NCBI GenBank assembly: GCA_029207755.1
Contig: JARCOQ010000016.1
Span: forward strand, 12,607,307-12,671,306
DNA from: Chamaea fasciata
Lineage: Eukaryota; Chordata; Aves; Passeriformes; Sylviidae
Length of the DNA: 64,000 nucleotides
Direction of reading: 5' to 3'
Below, in pieces: positions 37,314 to 47,500 of this stretch. The notes beneath the pieces were generated by a model. It was not told the origin of the DNA. It did no database searches and saw only the letters and a list, made by a program, of their open reading frames with translations. The position numbers were made by a program, and so were the translations under genes. Position 1 is the stretch's first letter, and each line of letters starts with the position of its first letter.

Positions 37314-40300
37314 TACTGGAAGGATATTAAGTCCAGGCAGTAAAACTGGGCTCTTTGTCATGTTTAATTGCTTGGATTCATAACCTAGTTTTGCTGAATC
37401 TGGATGTTACTGCTGACTCAAGCAGCTTCTCCATTTTAATACTGTAGAGAAAGTTTGCGTGTCTCCACTCCTGTGAGACGAAAGCGTTTTTTGAAATATT
37501 CCTGACCATCAGTGAAATTCCTCTCTGCAGAAGCCTCATTGCTGTGCATGAAATCTGTAATTAACTACAGAAAAAACCAAAATAATCTCTGATTGAAACC
37601 CTGTGAAGGAAGCCCATACTGTGCTTCATTTTCAAAGGCAATGAAGGGAATCACAGCCTCTGCAGTTTAGCAGGGGTAAGTGAAATGAAAAGAACAACAG
37701 GTACAAACAGAAGGAGGACAAACAGAAAACAGAAATGCTTGCACCCAACTTCAATCCCACAAAGCTAACAAGTCCCTACACTGTCCAAACTAAAGTTCAG
37801 CTAAGGTAAAGGTAGTGAGTGCACAAAGCCACCGAAGACAGAGACTTTGCCACATTCCTTAACATCCCCACTGGATACTCTTAAAAGATAATAAAAATAA
37901 AATGGAAAAAAACTTATTCCTACAGACAGAGAACTCCACAGCTGACACGATAAATTTAGAAGGAAATGCCACCAGAAGAGAGTTTTGGCAGTGACACATT
38001 TACTTCTTTCCACTGTCTGGTCTCTCACCCAAATGCAATCCCACAGCATTTGGATTTTAAACAACAGGTATTTGTGATGCACCCTTTGAAAGGACAAGCC
38101 TGTGTTGCTCTTCCACCTGGTGACTGTGTCCTTATGGCACTCCTTGTGTTCCAAAAGGCATCCCTGGCACAGCCAGCAGCTGGATCCAGTCTATTCCTGA
38201 ATTCCTGGTCTCCCCACAGCTCAGTTCAGGAGAACACAGTCCATTCCTTTGTAAAACATTCCAAGACAACGCTAAAGGCAGATAACTTTGCTAAGCTGAT
38301 TTTCACCTAGATTGGAAATATACCTATTTATGCATAATAATAGTTTCAAAACTTTATCCTCACATAGAGTTAACACATTTCAAAAGTTATGCATAGTTCC
38401 TAGGAGATGCTGTAAATTATGCCCCAATCTTGAAATATGTATAAAGCCCCCAAAACACTGAAAAATTCTGAAATCATCGAGGCCCTCTGAAGTCTTTGTT
38501 CCCATCTCTAAACCCTGTGGCACAATCCTTCTAACAAAAACTCCAAAATCCCTATCACTGAAGTCAACTAAAAGCTTGACTTTAGGAGCTTGATTTTTAC
38601 TAAGGACTTAAAAGTAACTCTTTCTTAGCACATGAAGTAAACTTCGGACAAGATATTTTCTATAGCTAAAATTCCCGATGTATTTTCCTCAGTTTACTTT
38701 ATCACAATTCCTGCCACAATAACTTAAAAGCGTGAGTTGACCACATTCCTTTCCCTTCTCCTCTTTAATTTGATGCTTCAGTTACCATTTCTAACATACT
38801 TATCTTCATAAAATTAATTAAAAATTTACCAGCAATATTTTTCCTTACAAAAGGAAAAGCCCAAACTTCCAAAACTCTTTTTGAGAAACATTTCTCTAGA
38901 CCTTTTCTTGCATTTTAAATACCACCAAGTTGACCACTTGAACAATCAATTTATTACTCGTTCCTGGAAAAGTTTTCCGGTTTATGAGCAAAACTGAGAT
39001 CTATGTGAAACTTTTACTACAGAAAGAACAAATTTGAACAATTCCATGATAATGATGCTACTGAGGTAAGTGGTTTGAAGGTGGAAAGACTGAAGGTAAC
39101 ACCTTGAAGTTGCTTCATCCATCCATTGTTAAGTTGTTGTAATTTCAAGTATTTTCTCAAATAGGAATAGGCAAGAATATAAAGATGAAACTTCCTAAAG
39201 CTGTGCCTGGAAAGGGGTGCAATGAGCTGTGCTGACACTCCTGGAGGTATCAGGGTGTTGGATGTGATCAAATGGAACTCCCTGCCCACAGCTTCCAGAG
39301 CAGGCCATGGGAATGGGAGCTATGGTGTGTTCACAGCATCTCAAAGGCCAAAAAATGTCCCACTTTGGGAAGGAGAACTCCAAAATGAATAATCAAACCC
39401 CTCCTAGATCCACAGATTTAAAGGAAGTAAAGCTGATGATTGACAGACATTACCCAGGCACTCACAGAGGAGCCCCTGGAAAGGATTAAACCCCAAAGTC
39501 CACTTTTTTTTTTATTATTAGATGATTCAAATCTGAAAAACTAATAATTCTCCACAGCACTACTGCTCCTGCTGTAGACAAGGGAAGACTGTTCACTGAG
39601 TAGCAGTTCTGCTCACTCTTCAACCTTACTTGCACGTTCAAGAAACAGATCAACAACAGGAGCATTAAATTTCTAAGAAAAAAGCTACAACGTATGGTCA
39701 AGACATTCAAAATTATACATATCTGTTGTTTCATTTTAGAAATACACATGGAACCAACATACTGCATGTAAACAGATTTTTTCTAAATATTTCATAAGGA
39801 AAAAAATTCAAACTTTCTATGTAACACTACTATAAATCCTAATTATTTCTGTATTAAGACCAAATTCCTTATCAGTACAGAAGAGACAAATACAAAGGCT
39901 GTTTTGGATCTTACTAAGTTCGTCAGTATCCGTCAAAGTCAAATACCTGAGGTGGAATTTAATGTCTGGTCCTGGAAGCAACGTGATTTTACGGTGTCTG
40001 AACTGCAGAGCCCAGCATTCCACTACTGGGCTGTGCCAGAGTCTCCTCCATGTGACAGCAAGTCTTTCAGAAATATTATACCCCTATTATCTCTCTGGAC
40101 GAGATTCCTTTTTTTAAAAAAAGCTAGAGAAATCCACCTTCATCACCCCCCTCAATGTTTTTTTTTTGCACACTTTGAAGTGTGTGGGTTTTTTAAAGGA
40201 AGAATATTGCTAAAGTCATTGAAAGTATTAAAATTACTTTGCAATTTTATATCCAGCAGGAAACTGATAGGCGTTTCTAAATCCCAGTCTTTTATACCTT

Positions 40301-40844
40301 GTTCCTGCTTTTTTCAATGCAAATACATATAAATGGATTGTTAGCCAAAATTACCCGTGTGTTTAAATTGTATTTATTAACAAAACGCAGCTGCTGTTAT
40401 ATCCCATGCATTTTAACAAGTACAGTAATAAAACCTTCGAATACTCATAAGCTGTGTTTTCTAAGATCGGTATGCTTATGCTGGTGACACACAAAGTTAA
40501 CCAGGCGCCCAGGCTGGTCAGGAGCGCTGTAACCTGCCTGCTGAAAGGCAATAATCCACCTGCCAAAACCCCTTCTAATGAGACCGCTGCTCTCTTTCAT
40601 ATAAATGCTAATACACACTCCATCCACAGAAAGCCAAGCAGCTTGCCGAAGATGAAGTTCACAAAAACTTCAGGCAAACACGGAGGGAGGATGGATAATC
40701 CCCCCCTCGCGCGCTGTTTTCTGTCGGCATCTCGCCGAGGAGCGCTCACGCCCAGAGAACACGCGGGGCCGCCGGCGGCACGGCTGGGCTCAGACAGCGC
40801 ACACAGCCCGGAGCATCCCTGCCTCTGCCCCTGGCCGGGCACCC

Positions 40845-40945
40845 AGGGCAGGGCAGGGCAGGGCAGGGCAGGGCAGGACGGGACGGGACGGCACGGCACG
40901 GCACAGGACGGCACGGCACGGCACGGCACGGCACAGCTCAGCTCA
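40845..40945. repeat. Pentanucleotide array, GGGCA to GGGAC to GGCAC
   Basis: About twenty 5-bp units change composition along the array. A block of pure GGGCA is followed by ACGGG units, then by ACGGC units with one AGG interruption, and then dissolves into AGCTC. The stepwise change suggests successive expansions of mutated units. The array is GC-rich and lies in intron 1 of the candidate gene. Confidence 0.95.
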
Positions 40946-40989
40946 GCCGCGCCTGCAGCCCGCTCCGCGCCCGCCAGCCCTGCACCCCT

Positions 40990-41122
40990 CACCTGGTTGG
41001 CATCCCCAAATCCCTTCACCTGGTCGGCATCACCGCATCTTCTCACCTGATCGACATCCCCCTCACCTGGCCGGCAGCCCCCGCACCCCTCACCTGATCG
41101 ACATGCCCGCACCCCTCACCTG
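40990..41122 (-). repeat. 27-bp tandem array, each unit with a CAGGTGA site
   Basis: On the minus strand six tandem units (spacings about 26, 27, 20, 27 and 27 bp) follow the pattern CAGGTGAGGGGTGCGGGGAT, then GCCGAC or GTCGAT. CAGGTGA is invariant in all six, and five read CAGGTGAG, the vertebrate 5' splice-site consensus. The array is in sense orientation 0.6-0.74 kb downstream of the candidate exon 1 donor, which itself reads CAG|GTGAGG. On the plus strand the same sites are CACCTG E-boxes. No coding exon ends at these sites as far as I can see. Confidence 0.9.
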
Positions 41123-41188
41123 GCCGGCAGTTCCCTGGTGCCACCGCCTTCAGGTGGGGAAGTCCCCGCCGGTGGCATTCCGGCCCCG

Positions 41189-41620
41189 GCAGCCCCCCAC
41201 GCCGGGCTGACCCCCATGCCCAGCTGCCCCCCACGCCGAGCTGACCCCCATGCCGAGCTGACCCCCATGCCCAGTTGCCCCCCACGCCGGGCTGACCCCC
41301 ATGCCCAGCTGCCCCCCACGCCGGGCTGACCCCCATGCTCAGTTGCCCCCCACGCCGGGCTGACCCCCATGCCCAGTTGCCCCCCACGCCGAGCTGACCC
41401 CCATGCCCAGTTGCCCCCCACGCCGGGCTGACCCCCATGCCCAGTTGCCCCCCACGCCGAGCTGTCCCCATGCCCAGCTGCCCCCCACGCAGAGCTGTCC
41501 CCACGCCCAGCTGACCCCCATGCCCAGTTGCCCCCCACGCCCAGTTGCCCCCCACGCCGGGCTGTCCCCATGCCCAGCTGCCCCCCACGCAGAGCTGTCC
41601 CCACGCCCAGCTGCCCCGGC
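41189..41620. repeat. Minisatellite, 34-bp unit (2 x 17)
   Basis: Tandem units read ACGCCGGGCTGACCCCC then ATGCCCAGCTGCCCCCC. Successive ACGCC boxes are spaced 34, 51, 34 and 34 bp at the left end, showing a 17-bp half-unit. Low stop content makes every frame open for 100-240 codons (Gly/Trp/His/Gln-rich on the minus strand, Pro/Ala/Cys-rich on the plus strand). Because 34 is not a multiple of three, these are repeat shadows. It begins about 100 bp inside the candidate first intron and is strongly G-rich on the transcribed-sense (minus) strand, so G-quadruplex formation is plausible. Confidence 0.97.
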
Positions 41621-41725
41621 CCCTCCCGGCGGGCACAGCCGGGGCTCCGGGCGCTCTCCCCGCAGGCACAGGACGGATCCCGCCCTCCCCCTGCCGAGCC
41701 GGCTCCGGAGCTGCCGCCGCCTCAC

Positions 41726-41770
41726 CTGAAGGGCATCTCCCATTCCCGCCAGCAGCTGCCAAGGTTTCAT
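41726..41770 (-). CDS. Candidate first coding exon, 15 codons, gene unknown
   Basis: The ATG has A at -3 (GCCGCCGACCATGA, near-ideal Kozak) and is the first in-frame ATG after an in-frame TAG at 41960-41962. It opens MKPWQLLAGMGDALQ, then CTTCAG|GTGAGG gives a phase-0 break at a consensus donor. The segment sits inside the CpG island core, and the sequence beyond the donor becomes tandem repeat, as expected of an intron. The peptide has a short hydrophobic stretch (WQLLAGM), too short and too acidic at its end to be called a signal peptide. I do not recognise the protein. The next exon is not visible in the left 41 kb, so intron 1 would exceed 41 kb. A non-coding first exon or a chance ATG are the alternatives. 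Confidence 0.5.
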
Positions 41771-41853
41771 GGTCGGCGGCGATGCCGGTGCGGCGCCGGG
41801 AGGAGCCGGGGGGAGCCGGGCGGCCCCGGCCGGCCCTGGAGCCCCGGCAGCAT
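41767..41853 (-). CDS. Upstream ORF overlapping the main start (ATGA)
   Basis: A 28-codon upstream ORF starts MLPGLQGRPG and is rich in Pro, Arg and Gly. Its TGA stop shares bases with the main ATG (CCATGA), so the two frames overlap in an ATGA configuration. Its own start context is weak (T at -3, C at +4), which would favour leaky scanning to the main ATG. The overlap could also allow reinitiation. It counts as an upstream ORF only if transcription starts to the right of 41853, which the island extent supports but does not prove. The peptide itself looks like GC-rich filler, so any role is likely regulatory. Confidence 0.4.
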   Translation of the reverse strand: MLPGLQGRPGPPGSPRLLPAPHRHRRRP

Positions 41854-41959
41854 CCACCGCCCCGCCGGCCAGCCCCGGCTGCCCTGTGCGTGTCCCTGTG
41901 CCCGTCCCCGCGGAACTCGGCGCGGAGGAAGGGCCGGGCAGCGCTGCCGAAGGCTCCCG

Positions 41960-41971
41960 CTACGCCCGCAT
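41960..41971 (-). CDS. Minimal upstream ORF (3 codons)
   Basis: ATG CGG GCG TAG lies in the presumed 5' leader, in the same frame as the main start. Its TAG is the in-frame stop that isolates the main ATG. Whether it is transcribed depends on the unknown start site. Confidence 0.35.
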   Translation of the reverse strand: MRA

Positions 41972-42118
41972 CGTTCCCGGTGGCCGTGGGACAGTATTGA
42001 TGACTTTCAATCCGCTGCGCTCCAGATGCTGCGGCGAGAAGCGAGAGCCCCGCGCTGCCTCTGCCTTCCCCTCCGCCCGCCGGGCTCGGCAGTGCCGGCG
42101 CTCGGCGGAGCCGGTTTG

Positions 42119-42127
42119 TTTTATTGG
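42119..42127 (-). promoter_or_regulatory. CCAATAAAA element at the island edge
   Basis: On the minus strand CTTATCTCCCAATAAAAC combines a GATA-type site, a CCAAT box and a TATA-like AATAAAA. Roughly 30 bases downstream (about 42.09 kb) would be a plausible start site, giving a leader of about 320 bases before the candidate ATG. CpG-island promoters often lack such elements, so this is supportive rather than decisive. Confidence 0.3.
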
Positions 42128-42184
42128 GAGATAAGAGCAGCTCCGCGCCGGCTTAGCTAAAAAACCACAGCCTTGTGGGAAAGG

Positions 42185-42400
42185 AAGGTGGGCACGGGAG
42201 AGCAGATTACACTCAATAATTCATTTATGGAGTGGCTTAATGGATGGACTTAATATTAGCTGCTTAGCAAAATATTAGACGCGGTGCTAAAGTTTGTAGG
42301 GGCTCGCTGTTAGGATCAATTTTATCTACACAAAATGGTTAACGTGTGGATTAAATCATGATTAATCTCTTGTGAAATTCTGAATTCCCTTTAGAATAGC
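42185..42400. promoter_or_regulatory. Conserved-looking AT-rich element upstream of the island
   Basis: Immediately outside the CpG island the sequence becomes AT-rich yet complex. It has AATAATTCATTTATGG, TTAATATTAGCTGCTTAGC and GATTAAATCATGATTAATC, the last an inverted pair of GATTAA sites for bicoid-class or POU homeodomains. This is the pattern of a proximal enhancer of a developmental gene. Conservation cannot be tested here. Confidence 0.25.
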
Positions 42401-43120
42401 ATTGCAGACTGTCTTTTTTAAGGCAAAGATTGGCTGGAACTGAAACAAAACCTGAAAATCTTGCACAAGAGATGGCAGCAATTAACCCATTTGTGGAGAA
42501 GAAAGTTTCAGATAAACATCAAAAACTGATCCCTTTCACTACACAAAAGCATTGTTTATGCCCTACCAAATAAGTTGCTATTTCAAAGTACATCTATTTA
42601 TATAACTGAAGTTACAATCTGTAAACAACCACTTGTACTCTATTGAAAAATTCTCAAGATGCTGCTCAGAGGACTTTTCTAATTCTGCAAAATGAATTTC
42701 CTACCACACATTCACTATTTCTGAAAAAAAAAAAAACCACAAAAGTTTATTAAAGCATCTTTCGATATTATCATTCTGCAATCAAAATCGAGAACAATCT
42801 GACCTCTTGGAAAAGAACTTATATCAATCTTTTCCTTTTTGTAAATACAAGTCACCAAATTTGTACCCCTTTTTGGCAGAATAGGAGAGACAAGGTTTAA
42901 TTATGTTCTGTGAAAACTTAACATATAGAAAATATTATTAAATTCAGGCTGTAATTCCATAATGTTTTCCTTGTTTGGAAGTTTTTACTGTAGCCATGCT
43001 CACCTTATTACCCAAAGGGAAAAGAAAACTTTCTACCTAGACAATGGGACCATTAAGGCATCTCAATCAGAATAAAGTGTATAATCTAAAAAGAGAATGT
43101 TGCAAGGGCTGGCCTGACCA
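42401..43120. other. Unique AT-rich DNA upstream of candidate promoter
   Basis: No gene or transposon recognised. Confidence 0.5.
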
Positions 43121-43124
43121 CTGG

Positions 43125-43330
43125 GCTTAATAGCCAGAACATCTCGGAGCTCACACTGCCTCTTTGTGTGGCCTTGACCACATTATTCATCACTTCACTT
43201 TTCCCACTTGTAAAATTAGAATAATACGACTTCCAGTGTCTCCCATCTCTGACTTCTCGGGAGGGCTCGAAGGATTAATGACCCTACAATGCTCTGAGAA
43301 TGAATAAACACTAACTGCTAAGGCAAAGCT
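43125..43330 (+). mobile_element. MIR-like SINE remnant
   Basis: The order of boxes matches the MIR core and 3' region in sense orientation: CACACTGCCTCTTTGTGTGG CCTTGACCA, then CACTTCACTTTTCCCACTTG TAAAATTAGAATAATACG, then CTTCTCGGGAGGG and GAAGGATTAATGA. These correspond to MIR 'gtgtgaccttgggcaa', 'cacttaacctctctg', 'catctgtaaaatggggataataat' and 'gttgtgaggattaa'. The tRNA-like 5' end is largely lost. Divergence is high, as expected of this ancient family. Confidence 0.65.
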
Positions 43331-44098
43331 GATGTGTTTCACAGCATTAAAGCACTGAAATGTTAGAAATTCCAATCAAATCACCCTGTGTGTCTAAACA
43401 TGGGTGAAGTAAAATGCAGGGATTACTAAAACACCGTCTTCTACCACTTACAATCAACAAAATACTATGGGTTGGCTTACTAGTTCTGTTATTTAAATCT
43501 GATTTTTACCATATATTCCTAGCGTTAAGCTCAGTTCCGCTAAAAATGCCACCAGCAGCAATTAGCACTGCTAATTTACAAAACCAGGCTGTTCAGGGCA
43601 AGGCCATTTAGAGTTAGAGCAGTCAGAAAACCTCTCCATTAGCCCTGGTTTGTTATTTTGAGCCTTTGCAGCACATATGGGCCTTCAATGAGAGGACCTG
43701 CAATTCTAGCACATGCTACATGTGGTCCTCAGTGCTGTTCTTCAGAGATCCCCATGCTTTATTCAAGTAATGAAAAAAGAGTTTGAACCAACTAATTATC
43801 TCATTAGCAAAAAACTAAGGGGGGCAGGGGGAAGCACTGGCAAAGCACACACTGCTGCAGGGAGAGCTGTATCACTCACAACATTGTGGCAACAATCAAA
43901 ATCAAAATAATGGCCTGACTTCCTATGTCCAGCTTGAAAAAGATCGTTGTAAATTTATGTTTCAGTCTATAGAAATAGTAACCTTGAATAAAAATCTGTG
44001 CACGTTACACATTCCTTTTCACCACTCTCTCTCAGTGGTGGGTAACCATGGTTCCTCCACCTCTCAGTAGAATTAGAAACGAAATGTCTGAAATCCCT
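43331..44098. other. Unique DNA, no gene seen
   Basis: No exon, RNA or transposon recognised between the MIR-like remnant and the CR1. Confidence 0.5.
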
Positions 44099-44560
44099 AA
44101 TCACAGAATCACAGAATGATTAGGTTGGAAGAGACCTTCAAGATCATCAAGTCCAACCCAGCCCTAACACCTCAACTAAACCATGGCACCCAGTGCCACA
44201 TCCAGTCTTTGTTTAAACACATCCAGGGATGGTGACTCCACCACCTCCCCGGGCAGATCATTCCAGTACTTTATCACCCTTTCTGTAAAAATCTTTTTCC
44301 TAATATCCAACCTAAACTTCCCTTGGCACAGCTTGAGGCTGTGTCCTCTCGTTCTGTCAGTTGCTGCCTGGAGAAAGAGACCAACCCCACCTGAGCACAG
44401 CCACCTTTCAGGGAGTTGTAGAGTGATAAGGTCACCTCTGAGTCTCCTTTTCTCCAGGATAAACACCCCCAGCTCCCTCAGCTGTTCCTCACAGGGTTTG
44501 TGTTCCCAGCCCCTCACCAGCCTCATGGCCTCCTCTGGATGTGCTCAAGCATCTCAGCTT
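44099..44560 (-). mobile_element. CR1 LINE, 3' end, 5'-truncated
   Basis: Read on the minus strand, the element ends with the CR1 3' hallmark GGTCTCTTCCAACCTAATC followed by two ATTCTGTG repeats. Upstream it encodes the C-terminus of the CR1 ORF2 (reverse transcriptase) protein: RELGVFILEKRRLRGDLI, FLQAATDRTRGHSLKL, FRLDIRKKIFTERVIKYWN and ESPSLDVFKQRLDVALG are typical. In the middle the frame is shifted for about twelve codons (LQLPERWLCSG where the family has YNxLKGGCxxVG). This is best explained by a 2-base and a later 1-base deletion that together restore frame. It is an inactive 5'-truncated copy, as most CR1s are, but well preserved. Confidence 0.95.
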
Positions 44561-47500
44561 CCCAATGGTCCACGGCTGCCAGGGCTGGTCCTTGAGGCAG
44601 CACAGAGGGTTGCAGAACTTAGGGATGCCCTTGTTTTCCAGCAGGGATACTCCAGCAGCTGTGGGTGCACTAGACCCACTGGAGGCACCCCCAGAGTTCA
44701 GTGAGATGAGCCGTGGGATGAGCACAAGCTCTAGTGGGAATCACAGCAGGGCAGAGCAGGGTTCAGCTGCTGTGCATCCTTGCTGTGACCTCAAACACGC
44801 ATCTCCTGCCTTGGCCAAGGGACCTCCTGAGCCTTTGTCCTTCCCATTGCAGGGACAACCCTTAAACAACTGAAATATTACTGAGATAGCTGCTGAAGAT
44901 TCAGTAATTCCTGATTTGTACCTTTTTCACTGGAAATCTTCAAATAAGTATTTTCAATGTACTTACTGAACAGTACAGACAAGTACCATCACATTATGTC
45001 TCATGGCACATCAAAAGTTCTAAATGAATTTAGTTGTTTGTTATCCCTTACATCTTTTTCTCCTTAAAAAGGGGAGATTTTTCTTCTGAATTTCCCCACT
45101 GACAAAGAAAATCAGAGAAGCAGACCAAATCAACTAACTGTAAGATATGTGCCTTTTAGTGAATGGTGCAGCTGGATCTTTTTTTAAACTGATGCAAAGG
45201 TGCATGTGTCATCCTAGAAAGCTTCCAGCTCGAAGTCCTCAGTGGGTAACTGATTTAGCCATAGTCTCCTGAACTAAGTTTCTGTGCTGTGGGAACTATT
45301 AAAAACCAACATAAGCACTGAAGGAAAGTGAATACTGGTAAAATTCACAAGTAGCATCTTGAGCAGAAGGTTATTCTGCAGCTGTCCAGTTTGTAAAGTG
45401 CTTTTACTGCAGTCAAACAGGGCAGTGAAATGTGGTTTAATCTTTAACGTGCATCCATGTCCAACACACGGGGGCTCTCCATGCCTGATGGATTCCTGCT
45501 GGAATGGCTTCTCCCTACGTGCCATCTCATGAGCAGCACCACACCAGGGGAGCCTAATGAAGCATATTCAGATGGAAAAGGATCGTGTGACTTATCATAA
45601 ACATGCTGCAGTTTTATTTCCACGGGGTTCGTGGTTTCCATGTGCAAGTTTGAAGCAGACAACCAACATGTTAAAAAATCCAGCATCCATCAGACGCCAC
45701 AAACCCAAGAGAGCAATTGGAGCTCCGGGAAATGTGCATCTGAGAATGCATGGTGTTAACTGATGCTAAATAGTATCTTCTGGAGAGAATCTAAATGATA
45801 AGGACTTTAAACCTGAACTATCAAAAGATATACAATCAGAAGACAAGTTTTTCCTCTACCAAGCAGAATTTTAAAATAATCTCCAGGGGTTGAATCCTGC
45901 AAGCATCCACAATGTTGCTAAAAGCACAGTGAAACTAATTACAAAAGTACACAAAAATAATTGCGTTTAGCATTGGACCTACATAAGAGATGTTCTGAAA
46001 AAACATTGACACAAAATACTAGGTGCTTTCCAAAATCATTTTTCTGTATATTCAAAATGTCAGTACTTTTCTTTAGCCAATTGTTCACAAGTAGCCTCCA
46101 TAAAAAGTTTGTAAATGTGATAACACCAATCTGAATTGCTTCATTTTGCATTAGGAGTTGGGGTTGCCTTTTCCCAAGGTGTTTTTGCTACTGATGTCAC
46201 CAGTCTCTCTTGAAAGTTCTCATTCTGTTTCTGCCGTTCAGACAATTAAAGCAGTTCACAAATGAGGTGACTTCAACACTGCAAGTGTCCAAAGGTACTT
46301 TCACACTCTTGCTGCAATGCTAAATGCTTAAAGTTTGCAGCTATGAAATGAAAATTTTATTTTCTGTATTTTGTCCAAAATGTCACGCCTAATTTGATTC
46401 AGAAATGAGAAATCAAACACCATCAATAAAATAGTAGAGGAACATAGTTTTGATGCAACTAAACTAGTACTGCGCTAATAAATGTTACTTCAAACATTGC
46501 CACAAAAAAAGTTTCCTGCATAAATGCTATGAAAACTGCTGTAAAAATAACCACTCATGTCTGTACTCACCCCCCTGTAACGAGCAAAAATGCAGATTCC
46601 ACAGGACAGGGATTTTTTGCAGAGCCACTGCTGCTTAGGAGGTCAAGTTCAAAAAAGAATTACTTATCCAAAGCCCTAAAATAAAGCAAAGTTTCTGAAG
46701 AAGCATCAAATCAAGGAAAAAAAATCCGGATCTCAAGTGTAAGGAAAGCACCAGACACCATTTACCAGCAGCACTCACTTTCAAGGCTGTTGACTCTTTT
46801 TTTTTTTGAGCTCGTTTCAAAGTTGAATGTGAAACATAAGGTAACAACACATCTACCAACATGAAGAAGAAAAAGGTCTCTGAAAAGTCTTGAAGCAAAA
46901 TAATTCCTTCTGTGCTTATACATATTCACAGCCCTGTTGAAATGCTAAAGTAGTCACGGGAATTTGCATTCCTAAAGCAGACAGCATTTCCACAGGAACA
47001 AGGATTACCAGTTTAGGCTGCAACCTGGACTTTAATATCCCACTTTATATGTCCTTCAGAGGTAATCTGGATCTGCATTTAGCTGTTTTGCCCAAACAAA
47101 TTACTTTTTTTTTTTGTTTGGTAATTAGAAAACACAACTTTCTACTGTGTTGTGAATTCAAAATGTCTTCCAAACTCGCATTCTTTTTTTTTTCCTTCCC
47201 ACAGTATTAATGAAGATTGTTTCCTCAATAAAACTGCAAAAGGTTAATTTGCCTACAGAGCCTCATGACCAGGAAAACACAGATGTGACAGTGCTCACCA
47301 CACCAGCGTGAGGAAATGTCAAAACACAATGGAAAACACCAAAAAAAACCCTGCAAGTGCAACTGCTCCCCCTTGGAGATCAAACCAAGGTGCAAGGTAA
47401 TACCCTCAAATGATAAAGTGCAGCCTATGCCACAGCGCAGGGCCCTGAATGCTGCTCAGAACATCAGATAAAAGTCAAGTAACAGCATTTCCCAGCCCAG

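Larger units (their letters stand above)
32501..40689. other. Unique DNA with scattered simple repeats
   Basis: No exon or RNA gene recognised. Simple sequence includes a short (CA)n at 33.82 kb, interrupted A-rich runs at 34.55 and 35.90 kb, A/C-rich sequence at 36.87-36.92 kb and a poly(A) at 37.29 kb. The segment 34.77-34.86 kb (paired ATTAATTAG / ATTAATTGG cores) has the look of a conserved non-coding element, which cannot be verified here. GC content rises from about 40.5 kb towards the CpG island. Confidence 0.5.
40690..42160 (-). promoter_or_regulatory. CpG-rich block with putative leftward promoter
   Basis: CpG and GC content are far above the rest of the window. The non-repetitive core is 41.62-42.16 kb and the part to the left is mostly tandem repeat. 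The core has many CpGs and GGCGG/CCGCC boxes, and its right edge has CCAATAAAA on the minus strand. Together with a well-placed ATG and splice donor at 41.73-41.77 kb it is best read as the promoter and first exon of a gene running leftward. Bidirectional activity, typical of CpG islands, is possible, but I see no convincing plus-strand exon. Confidence 0.7.

Noticed and set aside
41043..41762. Long Gly/Trp/His-rich minus-strand ORF (239 codons) and its plus-strand Pro-rich counterparts
   Set aside because: They are produced by the 34-bp and 27-bp tandem arrays, whose period is not a consistent multiple of three and which lack stops in every frame. The frame also starts at TTG rather than ATG.
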